Source: Actinoplanes cyaneus (GTDB lineage Bacteria > Actinomycetota > Actinomycetes > Mycobacteriales > Micromonosporaceae). Taken from it: 64,000 nt of DNA. A model generated the notes under the pieces. It searched no databases and was not told where the DNA came from. It saw only the letters and a list, made by a program, of their open reading frames with translations. The stretch covers positions 1 through 64,000 of the forward strand of contig NZ_BOMH01000074.1 of NCBI RefSeq assembly GCF_016862095.1, given 5' to 3'. Positions 9,135 through 16,863 of this stretch are shown here, one piece after another. A program made the translations under genes and the position numbers. Numbering within the stretch: the stretch's first letter is position 1; the number at the start of each line of letters is the position of its first letter.

Positions 9135-9461
9135 ATGCGCGTCGGCCCCGGGCCGGATCTGCGGCCGGGCGCCGCGCAGACCGGCACCGACGACGACGGG
9201 GTGGTGCTGGTGCAGGTGGCCGCGGACGGTGGCGTCGCGGTCGAGGTCAGTGCCGGTGCGGCCGAGCGGCTGCGGGGCGCGGACGCCCTCGTCGCCGCGA
9301 TCCTCGGCGCCTACCGTCAGGCGCTGCTCAAACGCATGGCGGTCCAGGCGATGGACACCCGCGCCGCGCCCGGGGCCCTGCCCGACGTGACCGACGAGCG
9401 CTGGCGCGACGGCGTCCGCGAAGCCCTGGAGCAGGCGTGCCGGGCGATCAGGCAGCGCTGA
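9135..9461 (+). CDS. Hypothetical protein, possibly YbaB/EbfC-like
   Basis: About 108 residues from ATG 9135. A GTG near 9093 would extend it. The core DDGVVLVQVAADGGVAVEV, followed by a long amphipathic helix (ALVAAILGAYRQALLKRM), resembles the strand-plus-helix pattern of actinobacterial YbaB/EbfC nucleoid-binding proteins; this is a resemblance only. The last codons lie inside the first copy of an exact 31-bp duplication whose second copy holds the stop of the converging epimerase gene. Confidence 0.5.
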   Translation: MRVGPGPDLRPGAAQTGTDDDGVVLVQVAADGGVAVEVSAGAAERLRGADALVAAILGAYRQALLKRMAVQAMDTRAAPGALPDVTDERWRDGVREALEQACRAIRQR

Positions 9462-9499
9462 GCAGCTTTGCCGGGCGATCAGGCAGCGCTGAGCAGCTT
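9438..9499. repeat. Exact 31-bp tandem duplication across two convergent gene ends
   Basis: Bases 9438-9468 are repeated without change at 9469-9499 (begins TGCCGGGCGATCAGG). Copy 1 carries the stop of the plus-strand gene (9459-9461); copy 2 carries the stop of the minus-strand epimerase (9479-9481). The duplication separates two gene ends that otherwise would have overlapped. Confidence 0.95.
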
Positions 9500-10444
9500 C
9501 GCCTCGACGGCCGGGTCCAGGCCGACCGCCGGTCGGTCGGTGCGCCGCGGGACGTCGCCGGCCAGCGTGGACAGCCAGCGCCAGGTGTCCGCCACGGTCT
9601 CGCGAACCGGCCGGCAGCGCAGGCCCGCGGCGAGCGCCTTGCCGACGTCGCCCTCGTGCATGGTGTGGTGGTCCTCGCCCGGCGGCAGCCAGATCGGCAG
9701 GTCCGTCCACGGCTCCACCCCGGCCGCGAGGATCGTCTCCGGGTCGGTCCAGCGCAGCTCGGCGTGGCCGCCGGTGACCTGCGCGGCGGTGTCGAGCAGC
9801 TCGCCCATCGTGGTGTGCCCCGGCGGGCTGACCAGGTTGAACGGGCCCGTGGCGCCGACGTTGGCGAGCAGGAACAGGGCCAGATCCCGTACGTCGAGGT
9901 ATTGCAACGGCAGGTCCCGCGGCCCGGGCGCGAGCGTCGGGCCGCCCCGGTGCAGCCGGTTCAGCCACCAGGGCAGGCGGCCGACGTCCTCGTGCGGGCC
10001 GAGGATCAGCCCGGCCCGGGCGAACAGGACCGGGCCGCCGAACGCCTCGGCCGCCCGCTCGCCGCGCAGCTTGTCCCCGGCATAGCCCGGATCGTCGAGA
10101 TCGCAGAGCGGCGCCTCCTCGGAGAGCACGCCGTCGAGCGGCCACCGGTAGACGGAACGGCTGGAGACGTACGTCAGATGGCCGGCTCGTCCCGCGAGCA
10201 GTGCCGCCGCGGTGCCGACCGCCGTCGCGTCCGCCGACCAGGTGTCGACCACCGCGTCCCACGTGCCGGTGCGCAGCGCCGCGAGGCCACCCTCGGCGAG
10301 ACGGTCGCCGACGAGCACCTCGACGCCGGGCACCGGGTCACGACGGCCACGATTGAAAACGGTCACGTGGTGACCGGCCGCCACCGCCGTCTCGGCGAGG
10401 ACGCGACCGACGAACCCGCTGCCCCCGAGGATCAGAATCCGCAT
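9479..10444 (-). CDS. NAD-dependent epimerase/dehydratase (extended SDR)
   Basis: 321 residues from ATG 10444. N-terminal NAD(P) motif GGSGFVGR at residues 8-15, VSSRSVYRW holding the catalytic Ser, and ADATAVG/AGDKLRGE regions typical of extended or atypical SDR reductases. YxxxK is altered to YAGDK, so an active Tyr-Lys pair is still plausible. The substrate is not evident. Minus strand, followed by the 31-bp duplication; upstream is the UPF0303 gene, separated by 57 bases. Confidence 0.8.
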   Translation of the reverse strand: MRILILGGSGFVGRVLAETAVAAGHHVTVFNRGRRDPVPGVEVLVGDRLAEGGLAALRTGTWDAVVDTWSADATAVGTAAALLAGRAGHLTYVSSRSVYRWPLDGVLSEEAPLCDLDDPGYAGDKLRGERAAEAFGGPVLFARAGLILGPHEDVGRLPWWLNRLHRGGPTLAPGPRDLPLQYLDVRDLALFLLANVGATGPFNLVSPPGHTTMGELLDTAAQVTGGHAELRWTDPETILAAGVEPWTDLPIWLPPGEDHHTMHEGDVGKALAAGLRCRPVRETVADTWRWLSTLAGDVPRRTDRPAVGLDPAVEAKLLSAA

Positions 10445-10501
10445 GGGCCGAGCCTGCCCGACGGCCGGTCCCGGCCCCAAACGGATCTGCTGACGGCAGA
10501 G

Positions 10502-10975
10502 TCAGTCCTCCAGGAACGTCTCGAGGGCCTCGACGACCAGCGCGTGGTCCTCGGCCTGCGGCAGCCCGGAGACGGTCACGGCACCGACCACCCCGACACC
10601 GCGGATCCGGATCGGGAACGCCCCGCCGTGCGCCGCGAACAGTGCCGGATCGACCCCCATGGCGGCGTCGAGCTGCCTGCCCTTGGCCGCGAGTTGCCGC
10701 CCGACCAGATAGGACGAGCCGGCGAACCGGTAGACGACGCGGACCTTGCGCGCGATCCAGACGTCGTTGTCGGCGGTCGAGCCGGGCAGGCCGGCGTGGA
10801 AGAGTTGCTGCTCGCCGCGCCGGATGTCGACCGCGACCGGCAGCCCGCGCTGGGTCGCCAGGTTCACCAGCAGGCAGCCGAGGGCCCACGCGTCGGCCTC
10901 GTCGAACTTGTCGAAGACCAGGCGGCGCTCCTGCTCCTCGATCTCGGCGATCAGTTTCTCGGACTCGTCGCTCAT
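10502..10975 (-). CDS. UPF0303 / heme-degrading domain protein
   Basis: 157 residues, the usual length of the UPF0303 (YBR137W-like, DUF336/GlcG-fold) family. Landmarks are FDKFDEADAWALGCLLVNLA near the N-terminus, RKVRVVYRFAGSSYLVGRQL in the middle and the C-terminal GVVGAVTVSGLPQAEDHALV, where the family signature is GxxVGxVTVSGLPQxEDH. Some GlcG-fold proteins bind heme or corrinoids, so heme binding is a family-level guess. The ATG overlaps the stop of the TSUP permease gene (ATGA), making a coupled three-gene unit with the 30-residue ORF further upstream. Confidence 0.8.
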   Translation of the reverse strand: MSDESEKLIAEIEEQERRLVFDKFDEADAWALGCLLVNLATQRGLPVAVDIRRGEQQLFHAGLPGSTADNDVWIARKVRVVYRFAGSSYLVGRQLAAKGRQLDAAMGVDPALFAAHGGAFPIRIRGVGVVGAVTVSGLPQAEDHALVVEALETFLED

Positions 10976-11736
10976 CAGCTCATTCTTATCTGATCGAATC
11001 CGAGCTTGACGATCAGGGCGAGCACCACGACCAGCAGCACGATCCGGACGAAGCCCGAGCCCTTGCGCAGCGCCATCCGCGCGCCGACGACCGCACCGGC
11101 GATGTTGCAGACCGCCATGCCCGCGCCGAGCCCCCAGTGCACGTGCCCGGTCGCCGCGAAGACGATCAGCGCGCCCAGGTTGGTGCCGGTGTTGACCAGT
11201 TTCGCCATGGCCGAGCCGTGCACGAAGTCCGCGCCGACGATCGTGGTGAACGCGAGCACCAGGAACGTGCCGGTGCCCGGACCGATCAGTCCGTCGTAGA
11301 GCGCGACGACCCCGCCGGCGACCGCGACCGCGACGACCCTCCTGGTGGGAGTGCGTTTCTCCATGTGCTCGGCCAGCCCCATGGCGGGTCGCGCGGTCAC
11401 GAAGATCGCCACGCCGATCAGGACGACGAGCACGGCCGGCCGGTACGCCGCGGCGGGGATCGACCCGGCGAGCAGCGCCCCGCATCCGGCGCAGAGCAGC
11501 GCGAGGGCGGCCGACGGCCCCGCCACCCCCCAGTCGATCTTGGTGCGGCGCGCGTACGTGAACGCCGCCGTGCTCGTCCCGCAGATCGCGGCGAGCTTGT
11601 TCGTGCCCAGCGCCGTGGGCAGCGGCAGTTGCGGGGCGGCCACGAGCAGGGCGGGCAGCAGCAGCAGACCGCCACCGCCGACGACCGCGTCGACCCAGCC
11701 GGCAGCGGCGGCCGCCACGAGGAGCGTGATGATCAC
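10975..11736 (-). CDS. TSUP family permease (TauE/SafE sulfite exporter-like)
   Basis: 253 residues with about eight hydrophobic helices. The two TSUP repeat signatures are present: DAVVGGGGLLLLPALL with ALGTNKLAA in the first half and GLIGPGTGTFLVLAF with LVNTGTNLGALIVFA in the second. TSUP proteins move small sulfur-containing or organic anions; the substrate is unknown. GTG start overlapping the stop of a 30-residue membrane ORF (GTGA) and stop overlapping the UPF0303 start (ATGA), so translation of all three is coupled. Confidence 0.85.
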   Translation of the reverse strand: MIITLLVAAAAAGWVDAVVGGGGLLLLPALLVAAPQLPLPTALGTNKLAAICGTSTAAFTYARRTKIDWGVAGPSAALALLCAGCGALLAGSIPAAAYRPAVLVVLIGVAIFVTARPAMGLAEHMEKRTPTRRVVAVAVAGGVVALYDGLIGPGTGTFLVLAFTTIVGADFVHGSAMAKLVNTGTNLGALIVFAATGHVHWGLGAGMAVCNIAGAVVGARMALRKGSGFVRIVLLVVVLALIVKLGFDQIRMS

Positions 11737-11825
11737 TTACGGCCGCGCATCCTCTGCAGCCACATGCCGAACATCGCGACGCCTATGAAGACGACCATCG
11801 AGCAGCAGAGCGCCTTGGTGAACAT
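11733..11825 (-). CDS. Tiny single-pass membrane protein (30 aa) coupled to TSUP permease
   Basis: ATG at 11825, TGA at 11735-11733. Sequence MFTKALCCSMVVFIGVAMFG continues with a basic tail (RMRGRK), giving one hydrophobic helix with a positive end, two adjacent Cys and many Met. The stop overlaps the permease GTG as GTGA, which argues for genuine translation and co-regulation. It could be a small subunit or stabiliser of the permease, or a leader ORF. No family is known to me. Confidence 0.5.
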   Translation of the reverse strand: MFTKALCCSMVVFIGVAMFGMWLQRMRGRK

Positions 11826-11953
11826 CCGGACACCTTAGCGGGCGCGGTGTGTCAGCAGGTGAGCGTGGGTTTGCGAGCGCGGCCAGGCGCGACCCGGCGG
11901 CGTGGCGAGGTGCCGGTCTCCTGCCCGGCGGGTGCGTTGACTAGGGTCGGCCT

Positions 11954-12724
11954 GTGCGCCTGGCCACCTTCAACCTGTTGCACGGCAGATCGCTGTCCGA
12001 CGGCGCGGTCCACGCCGACCGGGTCCGCGACGCCGTCGCCGACCTCGACGCGGACGTGCTCGGCCTGCAGGAGGTCGACCGCGCGCAGCCCCGCTCGGGT
12101 GGTCTCGACCTGACCGTGCTCTGCGCGCAGGCCCTCGAGGCGCCCGCCCACCGGTTCGCCGCAGCCGTGGTCGGCACGCCCGGGCAGACCTGGCAGCCGT
12201 GGCACGCCGACGCCGACATCGCCCACCCGCAGTACGGCATCGCCCTGGTCAGTCGCTTCCCGGTGCAACGCTGGCAGATCACCCAGCTGCCGGCCGCGCC
12301 GGTCCGCTCGCCCGTGCTCACCGGCGACGGGCTGCTGCTGCTCGAGGACGAGCCGAGGGTGCTGCTGGCTGCGGTCCTGGAGACGCCGGACGGTCCGCTC
12401 AGCGTCGGCACGACCCACCTGTCGTTCGTGCCCGGCTGGAACGTGCGCCAGCTGCGCCACGTCGTCCGGGCGATGCGCGCGCTGCCGGCTCCGCGCATCC
12501 TGCTCGGCGACCTCAACATGCCGACCGGGCCGGTCCGCGCGTTCACCGGCTGGCGCCCCCTGGCCCGTGCCGCGACGTTCCCGAGCCCGTTCCCGCGCAC
12601 CCAGCTCGACCACGTCCTGGCCGACCCGCGCGGCGCCTCCGCACTGGGCCGCGTCGTCCAGGTCCGCACCCCGCACCCGGCCGTCTCCGACCATCGTCCT
12701 CTGGTCGTCCGGCTGGACCGCTGA
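11954..12724 (+). CDS. Endonuclease/exonuclease/phosphatase family hydrolase
   Basis: 256 residues from GTG 11954. EEP-fold motifs in order: TFNLLHG (metal/Asn site), LGLQEVDR (catalytic Glu), THLSFVPG, LLGDLNMPTG (Asp/Asn) and the C-terminal VSDHRPLVV His. This fold cleaves phosphodiesters in nucleic acids, lipids or cofactors; the substrate is unknown. A TAGGGT -10 box ends 6 bases before the GTG and there is no Shine-Dalgarno sequence, indicating a leaderless transcript. A hairpin-rich 445-base gap follows. Confidence 0.85.
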   Translation: MRLATFNLLHGRSLSDGAVHADRVRDAVADLDADVLGLQEVDRAQPRSGGLDLTVLCAQALEAPAHRFAAAVVGTPGQTWQPWHADADIAHPQYGIALVSRFPVQRWQITQLPAAPVRSPVLTGDGLLLLEDEPRVLLAAVLETPDGPLSVGTTHLSFVPGWNVRQLRHVVRAMRALPAPRILLGDLNMPTGPVRAFTGWRPLARAATFPSPFPRTQLDHVLADPRGASALGRVVQVRTPHPAVSDHRPLVVRLDR

Positions 12725-13169
12725 GGATCAACCCCCTTCGCGCGTACGCCCTCACGACGCCCACCACCGTCCGCGTCCCGCCCGCCGGCCCGGCCGCCCT
12801 TCTCGTGCGAGCCCACGCGAGGCCCGCCGCCGCCCACCCCACCGCTGCGCCCCCGCTCCCCGGCTGGCCCTCACGGTCGTCACGTCCCCGTTTTCCAACC
12901 GTCAGTGCCAGCCGGCCGGTCGCGGCTGGTGCTGACGGTTGTCACGTTCTGGTTTTCCAGCCGTCAGTGCCAGCCGGCCGGTCGCGGCTGGTGCTCAGGG
13001 CTGTCGGCGCCAGCCGGCGGACGCACCGGGTCGTGGCGCTGGTCGCGGTTCCGGCTGGGTCTCACCGTGGTTGTTCGGGATGGACTACCACGGTGAGAAC
13101 CAGCCCGGGCGCGCCGAGGTGGCGGCCGAGGGCACGGGGCGGGGCTCACGGCGTACCCAATGGTCGGGG
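12725..13169. other. 445-base gene-free gap rich in inverted repeats
   Basis: No frame here looks coding. The right half is occupied by the hairpin cluster described at 12860-13104; bases 12725-12859 are Pro/Ala-like GC-rich sequence without a recognisable signal. The gap lies between two convergent genes. Confidence 0.6.
12860..13104. repeat. Cluster of four GGCTGG-type hairpins
   Basis: Inverted repeats at 12860-12915, 12923-12976, 12985-13016 (short) and 13053-13104 share the arm GGCTGG(T/C)NCTCACSGT and its complement ACSGTGAGNNCCAGCC around an 8-20 base loop. A 33-base stretch beginning GTCAGTGCCAGCCGG occurs identically at 12901-12933 and 12963-12995, so part of the cluster arose by a 62-bp tandem duplication. 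The same arm recurs near 45.5, 48.6, 48.7 and 58.5 kb. Confidence 0.85.
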
Positions 13170-13676
13170 TCAGGGTTTTGCGGGGCGGAGGTAGACGTCT
13201 TCGAGGCCGTCCTCGGGGTCCCACTGCTCGCCGATCTTGCGGAAGCCGAAGCCCTTGATCGTGGCGCGGGAGCCGGCGTTGTCGGGGCGGATGCTGGCGC
13301 GGACGGCGGTGACGCGCGGGTCGGCGTCGGCGCGGCCGAGCAGGGCGCGCAGCATCGCCTTGGCGTAGCCCTGACGGCGGTGGGCCGGGTCGACGGAGTA
13401 GGCGACCTCGACCACGCCGTGCGCGTCGGGTGGGCCGTGGAAGCCACCGTGACCGACAACGATCCCGCCAGGGTCGGTGACCGCGGCGCGGGCGATCCAG
13501 TCGGCGGCCTCCGGGTTGCGCCGCACGTCCTCGAGGCGGATCTCCCACAGCCACCTCTCGTCGACCAGGTACTGGCTGAGCGGGGTTCCGGCGGCCTTGC
13601 TCGCGGCCTCCAGGTCGCCGTCGACGAGGGCGGACAGGGCGGCGGGGGGAAGTTTCACGAATCGGATGCCCGGCAT
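13170..13676 (-). CDS. GNAT family N-acetyltransferase
   Basis: 168 residues from ATG 13676. The acetyl-CoA binding motif A is clear (VVEVAYSVDPAHRRQGYAKAM, with the R-R-Q-G-Y-A loop), followed by RASIRPDNAGSRATIKGFGF, the usual beta-5/alpha-4 segment with the conserved Asn. The acceptor substrate is unknown. It ends in the hairpin-rich gap and is divergent from ohrR. Confidence 0.85.
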   Translation of the reverse strand: MPGIRFVKLPPAALSALVDGDLEAASKAAGTPLSQYLVDERWLWEIRLEDVRRNPEAADWIARAAVTDPGGIVVGHGGFHGPPDAHGVVEVAYSVDPAHRRQGYAKAMLRALLGRADADPRVTAVRASIRPDNAGSRATIKGFGFRKIGEQWDPEDGLEDVYLRPAKP

Positions 13677-13755
13677 CCCGCGATGATCACACGTCGTAGT
13701 GGCCCACGCCAGAAATCGGTTGCGCACAACTTAATCGTGTACTACTGTTCTGGGC

Positions 13756-14205
13756 ATGCGGGAGAGCGCGGCACTGGACGAGATGATCTGCTTCCAGCTC
13801 TATGCGGCCAGTCGGGCGATGACCTCGCTGTACCGTCCGCTGCTCGACCCGCACGGTCTGACGTACCCGCAATACCTGGTTCTCCGGGTCCTCTGGCACG
13901 ACGGACCCATCACTGTCCGTGATCTCGGTCGCACCCTGCGGCTGGACAGCGGCACCCTCTCTCCGCTGCTGAAACGCCTCGAGGCGCAGGGGCACCTGAC
14001 CCGCGCCCGTGGCGCCGACGACGAGCGCACCGTCCTGGTCAGCCTGACCGAAACCGGTCAGCGTCTGCGCGACGAGATCGGCGACCTCACCCAGGCGCTG
14101 CTCTGCTCGGTCAACCTGACCGACGACGAGCTCATCCAACTGCGGAGCCTGCTCGTCCGAGCGAACCGCCCTCCCGCAATTCCCACGAAAGGTGACCCCG
14201 CATGA
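13756..14205 (+). CDS. ohrR: MarR family organic peroxide sensor, OhrR-like
   Basis: 149 residues. The N-terminal LDEMICFQLYAASRAM carries the single sensing Cys that defines OhrR; peroxide oxidation of this Cys releases the repressor from DNA. The winged helix follows (VRDLGRTLRLDSGTLSPLLKRLEAQGHLTRARG and the DDERTV wing). The stop overlaps the ATG of the Ohr peroxidase gene (ATGA), the expected autoregulated pair. A TACTGT -10 box (13743-13748) ends 7 bases before ATG, so the mRNA is probably leaderless. The AT-richer stretch 13728-13748 is the likely operator. Confidence 0.92.
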   Translation: MRESAALDEMICFQLYAASRAMTSLYRPLLDPHGLTYPQYLVLRVLWHDGPITVRDLGRTLRLDSGTLSPLLKRLEAQGHLTRARGADDERTVLVSLTETGQRLRDEIGDLTQALLCSVNLTDDELIQLRSLLVRANRPPAIPTKGDPA

Positions 14206-14621
14206 CCGCGCTCTACACCGCCTCCGCCACCGCGACCGGTGACGGCCGCAACGGCCACGTCCGTTCCAGCGACGGTGTCCTCGACTTCGACCTGGCGATC
14301 CCGAAGGAGATGGGCGGCCCCGGCGGCGCCCTCACCAACCCGGAGCAGCTGTTCGCGGCCGGCTACGCGGCCTGTTTCCACAGTGCCCTCAAGCGGGTCG
14401 CCAGCGCGCACAAGGTTACCCTCACCGACACCGCGATCACCGTCGACGTCGGCATCGGCCAGCTTCCCAGCGGCGGTTTCGGCCTGAGCGTGACGATCGA
14501 GGCCGAGCTGCCCGGCCTGCCGGAGGAGCAGGCGAAGGAGATCCTCGAGGGCGCCCACCAGATGTGCCCCTACTCGAACGCCACCCGCGGCAACGTCGAG
14601 GTCCAGCTCAACCTCGCCTGA
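14202..14621 (+). CDS. ohr: Organic hydroperoxide resistance protein Ohr
   Basis: 139 residues, the standard Ohr/OsmC length. Both redox Cys are present in their motifs, GYAACFHSAL near residue 60 and QMCPYSNATRGN near 125, with the conserved active-site Arg/Glu region between. Ohr is a thiol peroxidase for organic and fatty-acid hydroperoxides that uses lipoylated partners. Translationally coupled to ohrR. A strong hairpin follows 12 bases after the stop. Confidence 0.95.
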   Translation: MTALYTASATATGDGRNGHVRSSDGVLDFDLAIPKEMGGPGGALTNPEQLFAAGYAACFHSALKRVASAHKVTLTDTAITVDVGIGQLPSGGFGLSVTIEAELPGLPEEQAKEILEGAHQMCPYSNATRGNVEVQLNLA

Positions 14622-14633
14622 CCAGCGTGTGAC

Positions 14634-14671
14634 CCGGGGCCCGGGCAGCGAAGTCGCTGCCCGGGCCCCGG
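14634..14671. terminator. 18-bp perfect hairpin terminator after ohr
   Basis: CCGGGGCCCGGGCAGCGA pairs perfectly with its complement across a 2-base loop, immediately after ohr. No U tract follows, as is common for actinobacterial terminators. Confidence 0.8.
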
Positions 14672-14865
14672 CTCGTTAGCGCCCTGACTCGCTGCCCGAC
14701 GCCGAGTTGCCTCGCTGGCCCGGCTTCACCTGTCGGCTGTGACGCGATCCGCGGCGCAGCCGGTCACTCCGATGCCGCTTTCCGCGCCGCAAGCGCCCCA
14801 CCCCCGGTTCCACAACGCGAACGCGGGTGCCTAAGTTGGTACGCTCGGTAAGGTCTTCGGGGGTT

Positions 14866-15003
14866 TTACGGCCAGGGCCAATACGGCAGGCTGGTGATCG
14901 CAGCCGGCGGATGGTTGGGTTTCTGCCCTTTCTGTTCGTGTCGCTCGATCCGGGCCATGAGGTCCTCAAGGTCGGCCGCGGCGAACTTCCATCTGGAGGG
15001 CCG
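14866..15003 (-). pseudogene. Excisionase-like fragment (3' end only)
   Basis: Minus-strand reading PSRWKFAAADLEDLMARIER followed by a short polar tail and a stop resembles the C-terminal wing of MerR-like excisionase/AlpA proteins (W-K-F-x-x-x-D-L). The upstream HTH half is absent and the frame before it is not excisionase-like. A truncated remnant of an integrative element is inferred; the resemblance is short. Confidence 0.3.
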
Positions 15004-15011
15004 GGCAGTAG

Positions 15012-15206
15012 CTGCGCTACGGCGGGTCCGCCCACCACTGGGGCACCGCAACCTACGTGGCCGGCAGCAACAGCTACGAAAGCCAGGTCTGGTTCAGCGG
15101 CAGTCTCGAGCGCGCCTTCGACTTTCGTCTGCGACATCCACATCCGCCCCATCACTCCCGAAACCCTGACCAACCCAGTCACCCGTCAATCCCCGACGGA
15201 CTTTCG
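15012..15206 (+). pseudogene. Frameshifted remnant of an actinobacterial hypothetical protein
   Basis: LRYGGSAHHWGTATYVAG and then ESQVWFSGSLERAFDF read in one frame from 15012 to about 15125. The likely continuation CDIHIRPITPETLTNPV lies in another frame to about 15206. The join is what one frameshift in a C-terminal gene fragment would give. A stop precedes the fragment directly. The type of protein is not identified. Together with the excisionase-like fragment it makes 14.8-15.2 kb look like decayed mobile DNA. Confidence 0.4.
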
Positions 15207-15399
15207 GCTCGGACCATCAAGTGGGGGACACTCGCGACGACCAGCGCCTCCCCGTGCGGAAAGGCACGACGGACGGTCGCCGGGTATCCGGTTGATGCGC
15301 AGGATGTCGATCATCGCCGCGACCATCGCAGAATCGGGGTTGAACCCGACCCCGCGTCAGGTCCTAGCGTTCACGGCGTACCTCGGGAAAGGAGGTCCG

Positions 15400-15990
15400 A
15401 TGGAGGAATCCCAGCGCGAGTGGCGCGTCGGGGAACTGGCACGGGCGACGCGCGTGACGGTTCGGGCGCTGCACCACTACGACCGGCTCGGCCTGCTCGT
15501 GCCGTCGGCCCGCACCGCGGGTGGGCACCGGTGCTACACCGGGGACGACGTGCGCAAACTGCACGTCGTCCTGGCGTTGCGCGGGTTCGGGCTGAGCCTG
15601 CCGGAGATCCGCGACACGCTCGGCGAGGCGGCCGGCGACCCGACGGGGTTGCTCCGGCGGCAGCTCGCCGAGACCGAGGAGCGGATCCGGCGCGGGATGA
15701 GTCTGCGGGCCCGCCTGATCGGGGTGCTCGGCGCGCTCGGCAGCATGGCCGAGCCGTCGACGACCACCTTCCTGCAGTTGATCGAGGAGATGACCACGAT
15801 GTCCCAGCCCCTCACCCCGGAACAGCTCGCCGAGATGCAGCGCAAACGGCACGAGTTCGCCGCGTCGCTGAGCCCGGAGGAGCTGGCCGCGATGAACCGG
15901 CAGCGCTCCGAGGCGACGGCGCGCCTGACGCCGGAGCAGCGCGAGGCGCTGCAGGCCGAACGAGCCCGCTGGATGCCGCAAGCCGAGTGA
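15400..15990 (+). CDS. MerR family transcriptional regulator
   Basis: 196 residues from ATG 15400, with a near-perfect AAAGGAGGT 5 bases upstream. MerR HTH at residues 7-75: VGELARATRVTVRALHHYDR, LGLLVPSARTAGGHRCY, then LALRGFGLSLPEI. The C-terminal half is a long helix with the repeated pattern LTPEQLAEMQRKR / LSPEELAAMNRQR / LTPEQREALQAER, as in TipA-like regulators that lack a large ligand domain. The inducer is unknown. No divergent target gene is adjacent. Confidence 0.88.
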   Translation: MEESQREWRVGELARATRVTVRALHHYDRLGLLVPSARTAGGHRCYTGDDVRKLHVVLALRGFGLSLPEIRDTLGEAAGDPTGLLRRQLAETEERIRRGMSLRARLIGVLGALGSMAEPSTTTFLQLIEEMTTMSQPLTPEQLAEMQRKRHEFAASLSPEELAAMNRQRSEATARLTPEQREALQAERARWMPQAE

Positions 15991-16120
15991 CTTCGCCGTA
16001 TGCAGAGGAAGTCAGGTCGTAGGCGGCGTGACGCTCGCGCGTGACCCGATCGGCTGTCCGGAGGCGCCCCGGGCAGCCACAACCTTGCGATTGACGTTGA
16101 CCCATGACAAGATGACGTGC

Positions 16121-16744
16121 ATGCAGGTGCGGCACGACGCCGGCGAGGGCTGGATGAGCGGCAGCGCGCTGGCCGAGCGCGGGTGGACCGTGGCGGCGAT
16201 CCGGCGTTTCCTCGGCGAGCCCGACCGGACAGTGCCGAATCCGGCGTTCCGCACGGCCGGCCCGATGCGGCTGTTCCGGCTGGAACGGGTCGTCGCCGCG
16301 GAACAGACCGAGCCGTGGCAACGCTGGCGCGAAAGGTTCGTGCAACGGTCCGCCCGGAGCCGGGCCGTCGCCGCCGCCAAGCGCGCCGAGCTGCTGGCCG
16401 ACATCGCGGCGCTCGACATCCGGGTGCCGGTGATGTCCATGGAGACGCTGGCCGGGCTGGCGGTCGCCCACCGCAACGAGGTCGTCCGGAGCCGGCCCGG
16501 CCCCCGCGCGCGACCCGCCACCGCCGCGGAGACCGACGCCGCGACCCTGCGCCGCTGGATGGTCGGCTACCTGCGGCACCGGACCACCGTCCACAACGCG
16601 ACGCTGGACCGGATGTATGCGCGGGTCGGCCGGGCCGAGGCCACCGTGGCGATCCGCAACACGGTCTTCGCCGTGATCGCCGCGACGTACCCGGCGCTCG
16701 CCGACGAGACCCGCCGGCAGGTCGCCCGCGGAACGAGCACCTGA
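16121..16744 (+). CDS. Hypothetical protein (about 207 aa)
   Basis: Soluble, Arg/Ala-rich, helical protein. Start candidates are 16112, 16121 and 16154; MSGSALAERGWTVAAIRRFL beginning at 16154 looks like the domain start and has GAGGG upstream, so the first 11 residues are uncertain. LGEPDRTVPNPAFRTAGPMRLFRLERV resembles a small DNA-binding-like N-terminal module seen in actinobacterial hypotheticals, but I cannot name a family. It stands alone between the MerR and HAD-like genes. Confidence 0.6.
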   Translation: MQVRHDAGEGWMSGSALAERGWTVAAIRRFLGEPDRTVPNPAFRTAGPMRLFRLERVVAAEQTEPWQRWRERFVQRSARSRAVAAAKRAELLADIAALDIRVPVMSMETLAGLAVAHRNEVVRSRPGPRARPATAAETDAATLRRWMVGYLRHRTTVHNATLDRMYARVGRAEATVAIRNTVFAVIAATYPALADETRRQVARGTST

Positions 16745-16863
16745 CCCCCGGCCGGAGCGGATAGCCTCGTGGCCGGCGGTTCCGCCGCCGGATCAGCGGC
16801 GATCTCACAGCACCGAGCAGTCGCAACAGGACAAGGCGATCTCACAGGACCATGGGAGCGGCG

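Noticed and set aside
12860..13104. Possible CRISPR-like array because of regularly spaced repeats
   Set aside because: Repeats are inverted, unequal in spacing and recur singly elsewhere; no cas genes. They are hairpin elements.
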